Origin: DATKMG01 sp041476565
Lineage (GTDB): Bacteria; Acidobacteriota; Terriglobia; Versatilivoradales; Versatilivoraceae
Direction of reading: 5' to 3'
Length of the DNA stretch: 18,278 nucleotides
Assembly: GCA_041476565.1 (NCBI GenBank)
Contig: JBGOTQ010000130.1
Coordinates: 1 to 18,278, forward strand
Position 1 is the first letter of the stretch. Each line of letters starts with the position of its first letter. Of the stretch, positions 8,057 through 15,391 are shown piece by piece. Under the pieces are notes generated by a model. The model was not told the origin of the DNA and searched no databases. It worked only from the letters and a program-made list of their open reading frames with translations. Both the position numbers and the translations under genes were made by a program.

Positions 8057-8076
8057 GCGCCGTGCCCTCACGGCGC
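8057..8076. repeat. REP-like stem-loop 2
   Basis: A perfect eight-base stem (GCGCCGTG with CACGGCGC) with a CCCT loop, starting 16 bases after stem-loop 1 and of the same geometry. The pair resembles a two-hairpin mobile repeat unit. Confidence 0.55.
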
Positions 8077-8228
8077 TGGGATGAACGAGCCCTCATAGAT
8101 CTTGATCTCAATTTTGATTGCACCCTGATTGATGTTTGCCAGGGTGATGGGCCTTTGAGGAAAATGTCTAGCACCTAGAACTTTCGAGATGACGTATCAT
8201 CGCTCGTCCAAATTGGAGGCCTCACACC

Positions 8229-9392
8229 ATGAAGCAAATGTATCGAAAGCCAAAATGGGAAGTGACTTGCAGTCTGGGGTTGCTTTGTTCAGCCGTTATT
8301 TTTTTTAGTGTGCAGCACATCCCCTCGCAGGAACGCAAGAAAGCTCTGACAAAAGCTCCCAATCTGATCCTGGAAGAGTATCATCCCAAATCCATGCTGG
8401 TGACTGAGTACCACCTCCCTCCGAAACCGAAATTTCCCGCCATTGACGTTCACAATCACCTCGGGTATGCGGGGGGGAGAAGAATGATGGATCCAGCCCT
8501 TTGCATCAAGGAGATGGATGCAGCTGGCGTGGCCCAGGTGGTCAACCTGGACGGTATGTGGGGGGAGATGCTCAAGGCGACGATCGCCAGGTTCGAAAAG
8601 GCGTACCCGGGCCGTTTCCTCACCTATGCTCGTGTCGACTGGAGCAAGATTGATGATCCGGATTTTGGCCTCAAGTCGGCTGCACAGCTGGAAGCAGACG
8701 TGAAAGCCGGAGCCCATGGGCTCAAGATAGACAAAGCTGCCATCGGGCTCACGAGGAAGTACAAGGATGGCAAGGTTGCGTCCGTAGATGATCCACGTTT
8801 CGACCCCATCTGGGCGAAGTGTGGGGAACTGAAGATTCCGGTCGAAGTTCATGTCGGCGATCCGGCCGCATTCTTCACGCCACTCGACAAGAACAATGAA
8901 CGATATGAGGAATTACAGGACCATCCAGAATGGTTGTTCTATCCAGGATTTCCTCCCCTTGAAACCATCCTCAATCAATTTATGCATGTCGTGGCGAAGC
9001 ATCCCAATACCATCTTTATTGGCGCGCACATGGGGTGTTACGCCGAGAACTTGAAATGGGTTGCCCAGCAGCTCGACAAGTATCCCAACTTCTACGTGGA
9101 TGTTGACGCTCGCATTAGCGAACTGGGGCGCCAACCCAACACGGCGCGCAAGATTATCATCCAGTATCAGGACCGCGTCATGTTCGGGACGGACACGCCG
9201 CCGGACGCCGAGGCTTATCGCGTCTATTGGCAGTTCCTGGAAACTGAAGACGAGTACTTTGATGTTTCCAAGAGTCATCACTACCAAGGACGCTGGATGG
9301 TCACGGCATTAAATCTCCCACCTGAGGTCCTGGAGAAAGTCTATTACCGGAATGCCATGAAGCTCATTCCGGGTGCTAAGGTCGAATTCTAA
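8229..9392 (+). CDS. Secreted amidohydrolase-family (amidohydrolase 2) metal-dependent hydrolase
   Basis: A 387-residue protein with an N-terminal hydrophobic segment (about 12-30) that may be a signal peptide or anchor. The mature part shows the amidohydrolase TIM-barrel pattern: AIDVHNH (H75, H77) at the first strand, EVHVGD (H208), GAHMGC (H267) and GTDTPP (D322) at the last metal-binding strand. This set matches the amidohydrolase 2 family (PF04909), which includes decarboxylases and lactonases as well as hydrolases; the substrate cannot be told. Export is unusual for many relatives but common for versions in Acidobacteria and Planctomycetes. The start is supported by GGAGG nine bases upstream. 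The gene diverges from the GH109-like gene and converges on the ceramidase-like gene. Confidence 0.82.
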   Translation: MKQMYRKPKWEVTCSLGLLCSAVIFFSVQHIPSQERKKALTKAPNLILEEYHPKSMLVTEYHLPPKPKFPAIDVHNHLGYAGGRRMMDPALCIKEMDAAGVAQVVNLDGMWGEMLKATIARFEKAYPGRFLTYARVDWSKIDDPDFGLKSAAQLEADVKAGAHGLKIDKAAIGLTRKYKDGKVASVDDPRFDPIWAKCGELKIPVEVHVGDPAAFFTPLDKNNERYEELQDHPEWLFYPGFPPLETILNQFMHVVAKHPNTIFIGAHMGCYAENLKWVAQQLDKYPNFYVDVDARISELGRQPNTARKIIIQYQDRVMFGTDTPPDAEAYRVYWQFLETEDEYFDVSKSHHYQGRWMVTALNLPPEVLEKVYYRNAMKLIPGAKVEF

Positions 9393-9473
9393 CCGTCTGT
9401 CGGAATCGCGATTTAGAGTGCCAGTACCGGTATTGCGGTAACTCGTACCACCTCCTCGGCACTGCGCGCGACA

Positions 9474-9497
9474 TCCCCTCCTCAGCCGAGGAGGGGA
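9474..9497. terminator. Hairpin between convergent amidohydrolase and ceramidase-like genes
   Basis: A ten-base perfect stem (TCCCCTCCTC with GAGGAGGGGA) around an AGCC loop, about 80 bases after the amidohydrolase stop. No T run follows. It probably stops or slows transcription from either side. Confidence 0.5.
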
Positions 9498-9540
9498 GTT
9501 CACCTGCAATCCTGCGGTTTCGCGACAGAAACTAGTTAAG

Positions 9541-9584
9541 AGGAGTCAACACTCATCGGCCCCCTCTTGGGGAGGCAGACTCCT
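9541..9584 (-). terminator. Possible terminator overlapping the ceramidase-like stop
   Basis: AGGAGTC (9541-9547) and GACTCCT (9578-9584) form a seven-base outer stem. An inner CCCC/GGGG stem lies within it. The right arm overlaps the stop codon of the minus-strand gene. It would fold in the 3' end of that transcript. Moderate evidence. Confidence 0.35.
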
Positions 9585-10911
9585 AACGTGCTTGCCCCTG
9601 CAAGTAGGCGACAACCGAAGAAACAAGATCGACCTCCGCTTGAGGTGTATATGGGGAGACGCCGGGCTCGTAACCGCCATGTGCGAACTCCTCCTTCGTT
9701 GGCATGTATCCCAACCACCCATTGCAATAACCATAATAAAACGTGAAGGGAAACGGAGACTGGTTCCTCACAGACATTGCAATTTCACAGAAAAGCTCTA
9801 GCGGCGCGGTCCAGATGGCGATGTCTTGATTGATTTGCAGGAACCGGATGGGAAGACGGACGACTGCAGTTCCCGTACTTGTCTTCCGAAGATAATCACC
9901 TAACTCTGGAGCCCATCCCATGCCTTCCTTTCTGGGGGTTTCAACCACCTTCATGCCCAGCGAAAGCCTTACATCCGGCGTGGTGAATCCCAATTGCCGA
10001 TTCGCCTCCAGAATTTTGTCGCCTAGCAGGACCCGGAACTGACTGAGATGTCCACTTTCGAAGTTTGGGTAAACGGTGTAGATCGGTGCAAGATTGCCGG
10101 CTGCGCCTTGGATATAAAGCATTGGTGCTCCGAGTTTCTCTTCAACGTATTCCGCGACGATTCCCGGCGCATCTCCAGTGATCAGTTTGTTTTCCTGCCC
10201 CAGGACTGTGCCATGCATTGGATAGTTTGCGATCAGGGCCAAAGGCTTTCCTTCAGCCTTCTCCAAACGAATCAGTCCAATTCTGCGGTCCACGGGGCCG
10301 TCCGGGTTCAAGCCCAAAAAAGCAGGTCCCTCAACATCTCGTGCTCGTCGGTTAATGTTCGCCATCGCGAGACCCCATCCTACTCCCAGCCGGGCCGGTT
10401 CGAGTTTGGCACGAGCTTGCTCAATCCCTTTGACCAGCTCTTTCTCCACACGAGCCGAATATTCGTTGTTGTGTTCGTGTTCGTAACGCTGTCCCATGAA
10501 CACGGCACCCAGCCCCGGAGGGCCGACTTCCGGGGCTGCATGAGTGTGTGAGACGGTCCACCATACCTGAACCGGCTTAATCCCCATCTTCTTATCGAGT
10601 TCCCGCACAGCCTCGTCATAAAATGCCGGAGAAAAGAGGCAGATGTCAGTCGAAATGAGGAAAAACTGGGATGTCCCGTCGTCCATTGCGACAATCCGAT
10701 GATAGAGGCGATCGTGGACCCCTACGGATTGTCTGGGACCATAGCCAAGAAGCCACTGGCTCGTGTCCGGTGTTATATCCACCTTCACGACCGCTGCACG
10801 AAAGCCCGCTGCTGTTGCATTTGGCAAGGGCCAAGCAGCGACGATTGAAAGAACTGCAACTAGCGCCCTCAACCAAGAGGAACACCCGACACACTGCGAT
10901 GCTCGGAACAT
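9583..10911 (-). CDS. Secreted neutral ceramidase-like protein (N-terminal catalytic domain)
   Basis: A 442-residue protein with a signal peptide (hydrophobic stretch about 14-35, ending near ATAAG). The mature start FRAAVVKVDITPD, then GVHDRLYHRIVAMDDG, VSHTHAAPEVG (about 120-130), NYPMHGTV (H233), TGDAPG and GAAGNLAP are the conserved blocks of neutral/alkaline non-lysosomal ceramidase (PF04734). SHTH and H233 match zinc-ligand positions. Family members cleave the amide bond of ceramide. Full-length ceramidases are about 650-750 residues with a C-terminal immunoglobulin-like domain; here that domain is absent, as in many environmental homologues, so the true substrate may be another amide. 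The start is supported by GGGGGAG upstream. It diverges from the octahaem cytochrome gene. Confidence 0.8.
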   Translation of the reverse strand: MFRASQCVGCSSWLRALVAVLSIVAAWPLPNATAAGFRAAVVKVDITPDTSQWLLGYGPRQSVGVHDRLYHRIVAMDDGTSQFFLISTDICLFSPAFYDEAVRELDKKMGIKPVQVWWTVSHTHAAPEVGPPGLGAVFMGQRYEHEHNNEYSARVEKELVKGIEQARAKLEPARLGVGWGLAMANINRRARDVEGPAFLGLNPDGPVDRRIGLIRLEKAEGKPLALIANYPMHGTVLGQENKLITGDAPGIVAEYVEEKLGAPMLYIQGAAGNLAPIYTVYPNFESGHLSQFRVLLGDKILEANRQLGFTTPDVRLSLGMKVVETPRKEGMGWAPELGDYLRKTSTGTAVVRLPIRFLQINQDIAIWTAPLELFCEIAMSVRNQSPFPFTFYYGYCNGWLGYMPTKEEFAHGGYEPGVSPYTPQAEVDLVSSVVAYLQGQAR

Positions 10912-11321
10912 AACTCACTCTCCCCCGATGACCCTGATTTTGTCTCCGCTGTCACTTATACGATGGGCAATCAACAGCCTGACTCGCCACTGGATTCTTC
11001 ATCCTTCATTCAAGAACCGGATCGAATTGAGGCGCAAACGGTTCCCCTGTTGGTTCTAAAAAACCCTCGATGAAAAGGAATGCTCTCGCCGATTATGGTC
11101 CAACTCTGTCATGATTAAATAGTCCTAGTCAAGGGAAGGGTTCAATTCAATTTGGCCCAGGTTCTGCCTGCGTTTTTTTTGTTCTTTTTTCCTAAGTGCT
11201 TGAAGGCAATTGAAAACATTCCAGAAATGGTCTACCATTCCTCCCGTAAAAACCCAGAGAGTCTTGCCGGATTTCCCGTACCTCAAGGAGTAATCAATCT
11301 AAGTTTATTCAGGAGCAAGCT
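10912..11321. other. Divergent intergenic region, ceramidase-like / octahaem cytochrome
   Basis: 410 bases containing promoters for both genes. It holds a T-rich stretch near 11172-11190 and AGGAG at 11311-11315, six bases before the cytochrome start. A candidate promoter is listed separately. No small gene or RNA gene was recognised. Confidence 0.45.
11210..11238 (+). promoter_or_regulatory. Candidate sigma-70 promoter of octahaem cytochrome gene
   Basis: TTGAAA at 11210-11215 and TACCAT at 11233-11238 with a 17-base spacer. The -35 is close to consensus; the -10 matches four of six. It lies about 84 bases before the start codon. Read by eye only. Confidence 0.3.
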
Positions 11322-12629
11322 ATGCGCCCTTCTATCATCGTGGTTCTTAGTGGTCTTATTGTCAGTCTGGCTCTGGTTAGCGTGGAGGCGCAAGGGAATC
11401 AGCAGAGCGCCTCCAAGAAGAAGCACTTGGCTGGAGCGTCGGAGGCTTTTCTTTGTCTTGACTGCCATAAGAAGGAGACACCAATTATTGTTTCCGATTG
11501 GCAGTTGAGCAAGCACAGTAAGAACGGGGTAGACTGCGCCGTCTGCCACGGCGACGAACACCATTCGGCGGAAGATGTCGGCAAAGTTAAGATCCCTACA
11601 CCGGAAACTTGCGCGGCATGTCATGAGAAGCAATTTCAGGAATTCGCGGGAGGGAAGCATGCGGCAGCCTGGGCAGCTATGAAAGCCATGCCCACCGCGC
11701 ACCATCAACCCAGCGCAATGATGGAAGGGATGAAAGGCTGTGGAGGATGCCACAAACTCGGCTTGAAAACGGAAGCAGAGATCAAAGAGCTTAAGAGCGA
11801 GGGTGCGGGGTTCGGTGTGGCTTCTTGCGACGCCTGCCACACGCGGCATCTGTTCTCGGCGGAGGAAGCCAGGCAGCCTCAAGCCTGTCAGACCTGCCAT
11901 ATGGGTTTCGACCATCCCCAGTGGGAGATGTACTCGTCCTCCAAACACGGGGTGCGCTATCTCTTAAAACAAAACAAGGTCTTGCCTGATACAGTGGCTG
12001 CTCCTACGTGCCAGACCTGTCACATGCAGGAAGGGCATCACGGGGTACGAACTGCCTGGGGATTCCTGGCTGTCCGGCTCCCCATGCCCAATGATCCACA
12101 GTGGGCAGAGGATCGAACCACCATTCTTCAGGCGCTGGGTGTGCTGGATCCGGAGGGCAAACCGACAGCTCGTTTGGAGGTTGTCAAAGCCGCCAACGTT
12201 GCCCGATTGACCCAGGAAGATTGGGCCAAAGAGCGGCTCAAGATGGTGAAGACCTGCAACCAGTGTCACTCCGTCAATTTTGCCAAGGCTGAGTTGATCA
12301 AGGGTGACGAAATGATTCGGGAAGCTGACCATTTGATGGCTGAAGCCATTCGTGTGATTGCAGACCTGTACAAGGACAGCATCCTGCCCAAGCCAAAGAA
12401 TTACAGCTATGCATTCCCGGATCTCTTGACGTTTCATGACGCCCCGACGGTGATTGAGCAAAAGCTCTTTGTGATGCACCTGGAACACCGGATGCGGGCA
12501 TTCCAGGGGACGTTTCATGCCAGCCCGGATTATGCTATGTGGTACGGCTGGAGCGAGATGCAGCGCGATTTGACCGAGATCAATACCATGGCTGCTGATC
12601 TCAGGAGAATTGCTGGAGCCAAGAAATAA
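11322..12629 (+). CDS. Octahaem cytochrome c, hydroxylamine oxidoreductase (HAO) superfamily
   Basis: 435 residues with a signal peptide (about 1-23). Eight CXXCH motifs bind haem c: starting at C45, C72, C97, C140, C169, C189, C230 and C312. The text around them is HAO-like: KHSKNGVDCAVCHGDEHH, EGMKGCGGCHKLG, CDACHTRHLFSAEEARQPQAC and CHMGFDHPQWEMYSSSKHG. Members oxidise hydroxylamine or hydrazine, or reduce nitrite, in the periplasm. Oxidation depends on a tyrosine cross-linked to the active-site haem, located after the last motif; here Y404 and Y408 (DYAMWYGW) are candidates but I cannot align them. All eight are CXXCH, so it is not of the CXXCK octahaem nitrite or tetrathionate reductase types. 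It is shorter than classical HAO (about 570) and has no C-terminal membrane helix. No quinol-oxidising NapC/NrfH-type partner follows; the bc-type genes lie convergently downstream. Confidence 0.88.
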   Translation: MRPSIIVVLSGLIVSLALVSVEAQGNQQSASKKKHLAGASEAFLCLDCHKKETPIIVSDWQLSKHSKNGVDCAVCHGDEHHSAEDVGKVKIPTPETCAACHEKQFQEFAGGKHAAAWAAMKAMPTAHHQPSAMMEGMKGCGGCHKLGLKTEAEIKELKSEGAGFGVASCDACHTRHLFSAEEARQPQACQTCHMGFDHPQWEMYSSSKHGVRYLLKQNKVLPDTVAAPTCQTCHMQEGHHGVRTAWGFLAVRLPMPNDPQWAEDRTTILQALGVLDPEGKPTARLEVVKAANVARLTQEDWAKERLKMVKTCNQCHSVNFAKAELIKGDEMIREADHLMAEAIRVIADLYKDSILPKPKNYSYAFPDLLTFHDAPTVIEQKLFVMHLEHRMRAFQGTFHASPDYAMWYGWSEMQRDLTEINTMAADLRRIAGAKK

Positions 12630-12664
12630 TCGATGAGCCGATGCTGGGACAGAAGAGACTCGTG

Positions 12665-12680
12665 AGGGGTCCTGGCCCCT
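12665..12680. terminator. Weak hairpin between convergent cytochrome genes
   Basis: AGGGG and CCCCT form a five-base stem with a six-base loop, 36 bases after the octahaem cytochrome stop. There is no T run. It could end transcription from one or both sides but is weak. Confidence 0.3.
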
Positions 12681-12783
12681 GTGGAAAGTGGGACTGAGAG
12701 ACTGGAATTGAACCTCAGACTGCGCCAGGTAAGCGAGTTATGGCCGAGCTACCAGCAGTTGATGAGAGAAGTACCTGTGACGT

Positions 12784-14544
12784 TCAATTTGCCGGAGGGA
12801 GGTTTTTCTCGGCCTGAAGTTGTCCGATCCAACGGACAATCGCACTTTTGTCCTGGTCTGTGATCTTGGGAAACGATTTAGGCATCGGATCTTTCAGACC
12901 ATAAGCGCGCGAGTTCTTCAGGAGCCTGAGCAAATCTTCAGGGGTACGGTTAGGCATTGTGCTTATCCCGATAAGCGAAGGCCCGATATTCCCTTCTCCC
13001 CGGGCACCGTGGCAGAGAGCGCAGGCAGCGACATAAGCCTCCGGCGGTTCTCCGTCTCGAGCCGCCACCGATGCTGCCTGTGGCTTGGAACTGAGGGGAT
13101 TATCCAGGGTGACCAACCAGTCGGAAAGCTCGGTGATCTCCTCATTCGTCAGCTGCTTGAAGCTAGGCATTGAGTCGGGTACGGGCTCGCGCATGTGACC
13201 TTGAATCCAAGTCCCGAGCGCGTCCCGGGACTGGCCTCGTCGTTTCGCAATCTTTACCAGAGAGGGTCCCATTGGACCGCCTGCTGCGGTTGCGCCGTGA
13301 CAGTTGGCGCAATTCGCGAAATAAATCTTCAGTGGAACTGAAGCTCTTTCGGTTGGGTGGGAAATCTGGGGGGGATCGATCGGGATCGAGCGTCCGATCT
13401 CTTGAGGGTGAAAAGCTGCTCTTAGAAAGGAATCGGACTCCTTCTGTTGTCTTTCAAGGGTGCCGCGAATCCCGAGGTCGGATCGGTCCTGGTACTTGGA
13501 GAGTGCGATCAATCCTGTGGGGCCTGCCAGTAAAAGGCAGAGTAGAAAAACAGCAGCGGGGCGTCTGACCGGATTCCTCTCCGGGTTCCGATCGATAAAA
13601 GGGAGCAGGAAGAGGAGCCCTATGGCAACGCCCGGCAAGACCACCGCAGGAATCAGCGCGAGTTCGCCAGGAAAGTACTTCAAGAGCTGGAACAAGGGGA
13701 GAAAGTACCAAGCCGGCCGTGCCAGGTAATCTGAGGTAGGATCCGTCATCGGTCCCAGTTCTGCGGGCCAAAATTCAGCCATGAAAACCAACGCAAGGAA
13801 GACCAGCAGGATGAATGTTGCGTCTAGGAATAGTTGATTGGGGTAGAAGGGTTCCACCCGGTGGTCGTCGTTATGGTGAAAAGGGCCTGCCGCGCCTGCT
13901 CGCCGGAAAAGGTAAATGTGAAGGATGATGAACAATCCAATTGAAACTGGGAATAGGAAAACATGCATCATGAAAAAGCGTGAAAGCGTAAGAGTAGTCA
14001 GCTCGACCCCTCCCAGTAGAATTCGCTGCGTTATCATGCCGATCATGGGGACCTCCCCGACAATAGATGCCCCGACTTTTGTCCCGAAATACGCTGCTTG
14101 GTCCCAGGGCAGGAGGTAGCCTGTGAAGGCAAAGCCAAGGATCAATAAGAAAAGGAGGATTCCAAGGACCCACAAGAGCTCACGTTTCCCTTTGTACGCG
14201 CCGAATAGGAATGTCTGCGCCATGTGAATGACCACGAGAATGACCATCAAGCTGGAGCCGTAGTGGTGGAGGCCCCGGAGCAACTGCCCACCGGGCACCG
14301 CCTTTTGAATGTAGGCCACGCTGGCATGGGCGTGATCTGCACTTGGGACGTAGTACAGCGCAAGGAACGCACCAGTGACAGCCTGGAGCACAAAGAGAAA
14401 TACCAGGGAGCTTCCAAAAACGTAGGCCCAGCGGGCCCCACCTCGTATGGGCTCGTCAGCCAAAGAATGCAATTTCTCCTTAATGCCACTCCGCTCGTCA
14501 ATCCAGTCGTAGATCTTCAGCCTCAATGATCTTGTGGGGGTCAT
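12784..14544 (-). CDS. Cytochrome b6/subunit IV/dihaem cytochrome c fusion (bc-type complex)
   Basis: 586 residues. Residues about 1-215 are a cytochrome b with four haem-ligand histidines, H93 and H107, H194 and H209. The second pair is 15 apart, the b6-type spacing (14 in mitochondrial-type cytochrome b). Residues about 225-345 add the subunit IV-like helices, containing PAWYFLPLFQLLKYFPG at 277. In the family this quinol-oxidation motif is usually PEWY; here the Glu is Ala. Residues about 400-586 are two cytochrome c domains, CANCH at 412 and CALCH at 508, with likely methionine ligands near M459 and M554. The complex would oxidise quinol and pass electrons through Rieske to haem c. It starts one base after the Rieske stop (TGAGATG), so the two are translationally coupled. 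Confidence 0.88.
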   Translation of the reverse strand: MTPTRSLRLKIYDWIDERSGIKEKLHSLADEPIRGGARWAYVFGSSLVFLFVLQAVTGAFLALYYVPSADHAHASVAYIQKAVPGGQLLRGLHHYGSSLMVILVVIHMAQTFLFGAYKGKRELLWVLGILLFLLILGFAFTGYLLPWDQAAYFGTKVGASIVGEVPMIGMITQRILLGGVELTTLTLSRFFMMHVFLFPVSIGLFIILHIYLFRRAGAAGPFHHNDDHRVEPFYPNQLFLDATFILLVFLALVFMAEFWPAELGPMTDPTSDYLARPAWYFLPLFQLLKYFPGELALIPAVVLPGVAIGLLFLLPFIDRNPERNPVRRPAAVFLLCLLLAGPTGLIALSKYQDRSDLGIRGTLERQQKESDSFLRAAFHPQEIGRSIPIDPPQISHPTERASVPLKIYFANCANCHGATAAGGPMGPSLVKIAKRRGQSRDALGTWIQGHMREPVPDSMPSFKQLTNEEITELSDWLVTLDNPLSSKPQAASVAARDGEPPEAYVAACALCHGARGEGNIGPSLIGISTMPNRTPEDLLRLLKNSRAYGLKDPMPKSFPKITDQDKSAIVRWIGQLQAEKNLPPAN

Positions 14545-14545
14545 C

Positions 14546-15100
14546 TCAACTCACCACTTCCTGGCCGGCAACGCCCTGCTTAAACGATCGATACCTGACT
14601 TCGAGGATGTCCCCATTCCTCCGATGTTCCAAGATATCCAGATTGCGCGGGGCAGGTCCACCGATCTTCTTACCTTGTGCGTTCCAGGCACTCCCATGGC
14701 AAGGGCAGATGAACCCGTCGGCTGCTTCGTTGATTGTGCAGCCAAGGTGAGGGCAAACAGCCGAAAACACGGTGAGGTCATTGCCTTTTCGGATTATCCA
14801 AACTAGCTTCTGCGAATTCATACGACCCCATCCTGCCTCCTGGGATATGACCAGGCCTCGCTTTATCGGTTTTTCCACCGGTATCTCATCGAGGAGACCC
14901 GCGTTGGTCCATTCAGATGTTCCGGAAGGTGAAAGTGCTGGCCCGACGGTGTACCGGACGATGGTGATCCCGAGGACCGAAGCAATGCTAGTGGCGATCA
15001 TTCCTATCATGTAGCCCAAAAGGGAGCGACGCTCGATGGATCGCGGCCTCTCTGGATCATCCCCTAGAATATGGCTTTGGGTTCTATCTGCAGGCTTCAT
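14546..15100 (-). CDS. Rieske iron-sulfur protein of bc-type complex
   Basis: 184 residues. The N-terminus has RRSLLGYMIGMIATSIASVLG (about 24-44), a twin-arginine-like anchor helix of the type used by Rieske proteins, which are exported folded by Tat and stay membrane-tethered. The cluster motifs are CPHLGC (C116, H118, C121) and CPCHGS (C132, C134, H135): C116, H118, C132 and H135 would bind the 2Fe-2S cluster and C121-C134 would form the stabilising disulfide. The conserved GPAPRNL follows. It moves electrons from quinol to the fused cytochrome c domains. The start is supported by GGAGGG about eight bases upstream. The cytochrome b-c fusion follows after one base. Confidence 0.92.
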   Translation of the reverse strand: MKPADRTQSHILGDDPERPRSIERRSLLGYMIGMIATSIASVLGITIVRYTVGPALSPSGTSEWTNAGLLDEIPVEKPIKRGLVISQEAGWGRMNSQKLVWIIRKGNDLTVFSAVCPHLGCTINEAADGFICPCHGSAWNAQGKKIGGPAPRNLDILEHRRNGDILEVRYRSFKQGVAGQEVVS

Positions 15101-15391
15101 GACTTCTACCCTCCTCTCATCTCCCTTCTCTAAATTGCATACTCTATCCTAGCCCGCTTTGACACACCGCCACAACCCAGTGCCAAACGAATCTACCGAG
15201 CAATAGCATGAACAGGCAAAAAGCCACCTTGAACCGTGAGATTGGGACAACTGGTTGTTAAAAGAACTGGGCCTTAGACTGCCAGACGAAGAGCCTGCTA
15301 TTGACCAAGACTCCTGCCTGGCAGCCGTCGTGGCTCCGGACAAGGTGCTTGTTTACCGGATCACTGATAATGTGAAAAGGTCTCCCATCAC
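15101..15391. other. Intergenic region upstream of the Rieske gene
   Basis: About 290 bases between the ferritin-like gene and the Rieske gene, both on the minus strand. It holds the Rieske SD next to its start. No clear terminator or small gene was seen. The distance leaves open whether the three genes form one transcript. Confidence 0.4.

Larger units (their letters stand above)
7895..8228. other. Divergent intergenic region, GH109-like / amidohydrolase
   Basis: About 330 bases between two genes transcribed apart. It should hold promoters for both. It contains two matched hairpins (listed separately) and GGAGG at 8215-8219, the SD of the amidohydrolase gene. No convincing small gene was seen. 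Confidence 0.5.

Noticed and set aside
11152..11508. A 118-residue plus-strand ORF overlapping the cytochrome start.
   Set aside because: It is a different frame inside the promoter region and the octahaem gene, with no domain.
12704..12751. Minus-strand text like a tRNA T-loop (GGTTCAATTCC) and D-arm (TAGCTCGG).
   Set aside because: The spacing is about seven bases too short, the T and D stems do not pair, and no acceptor stem forms. At best it is a relic.
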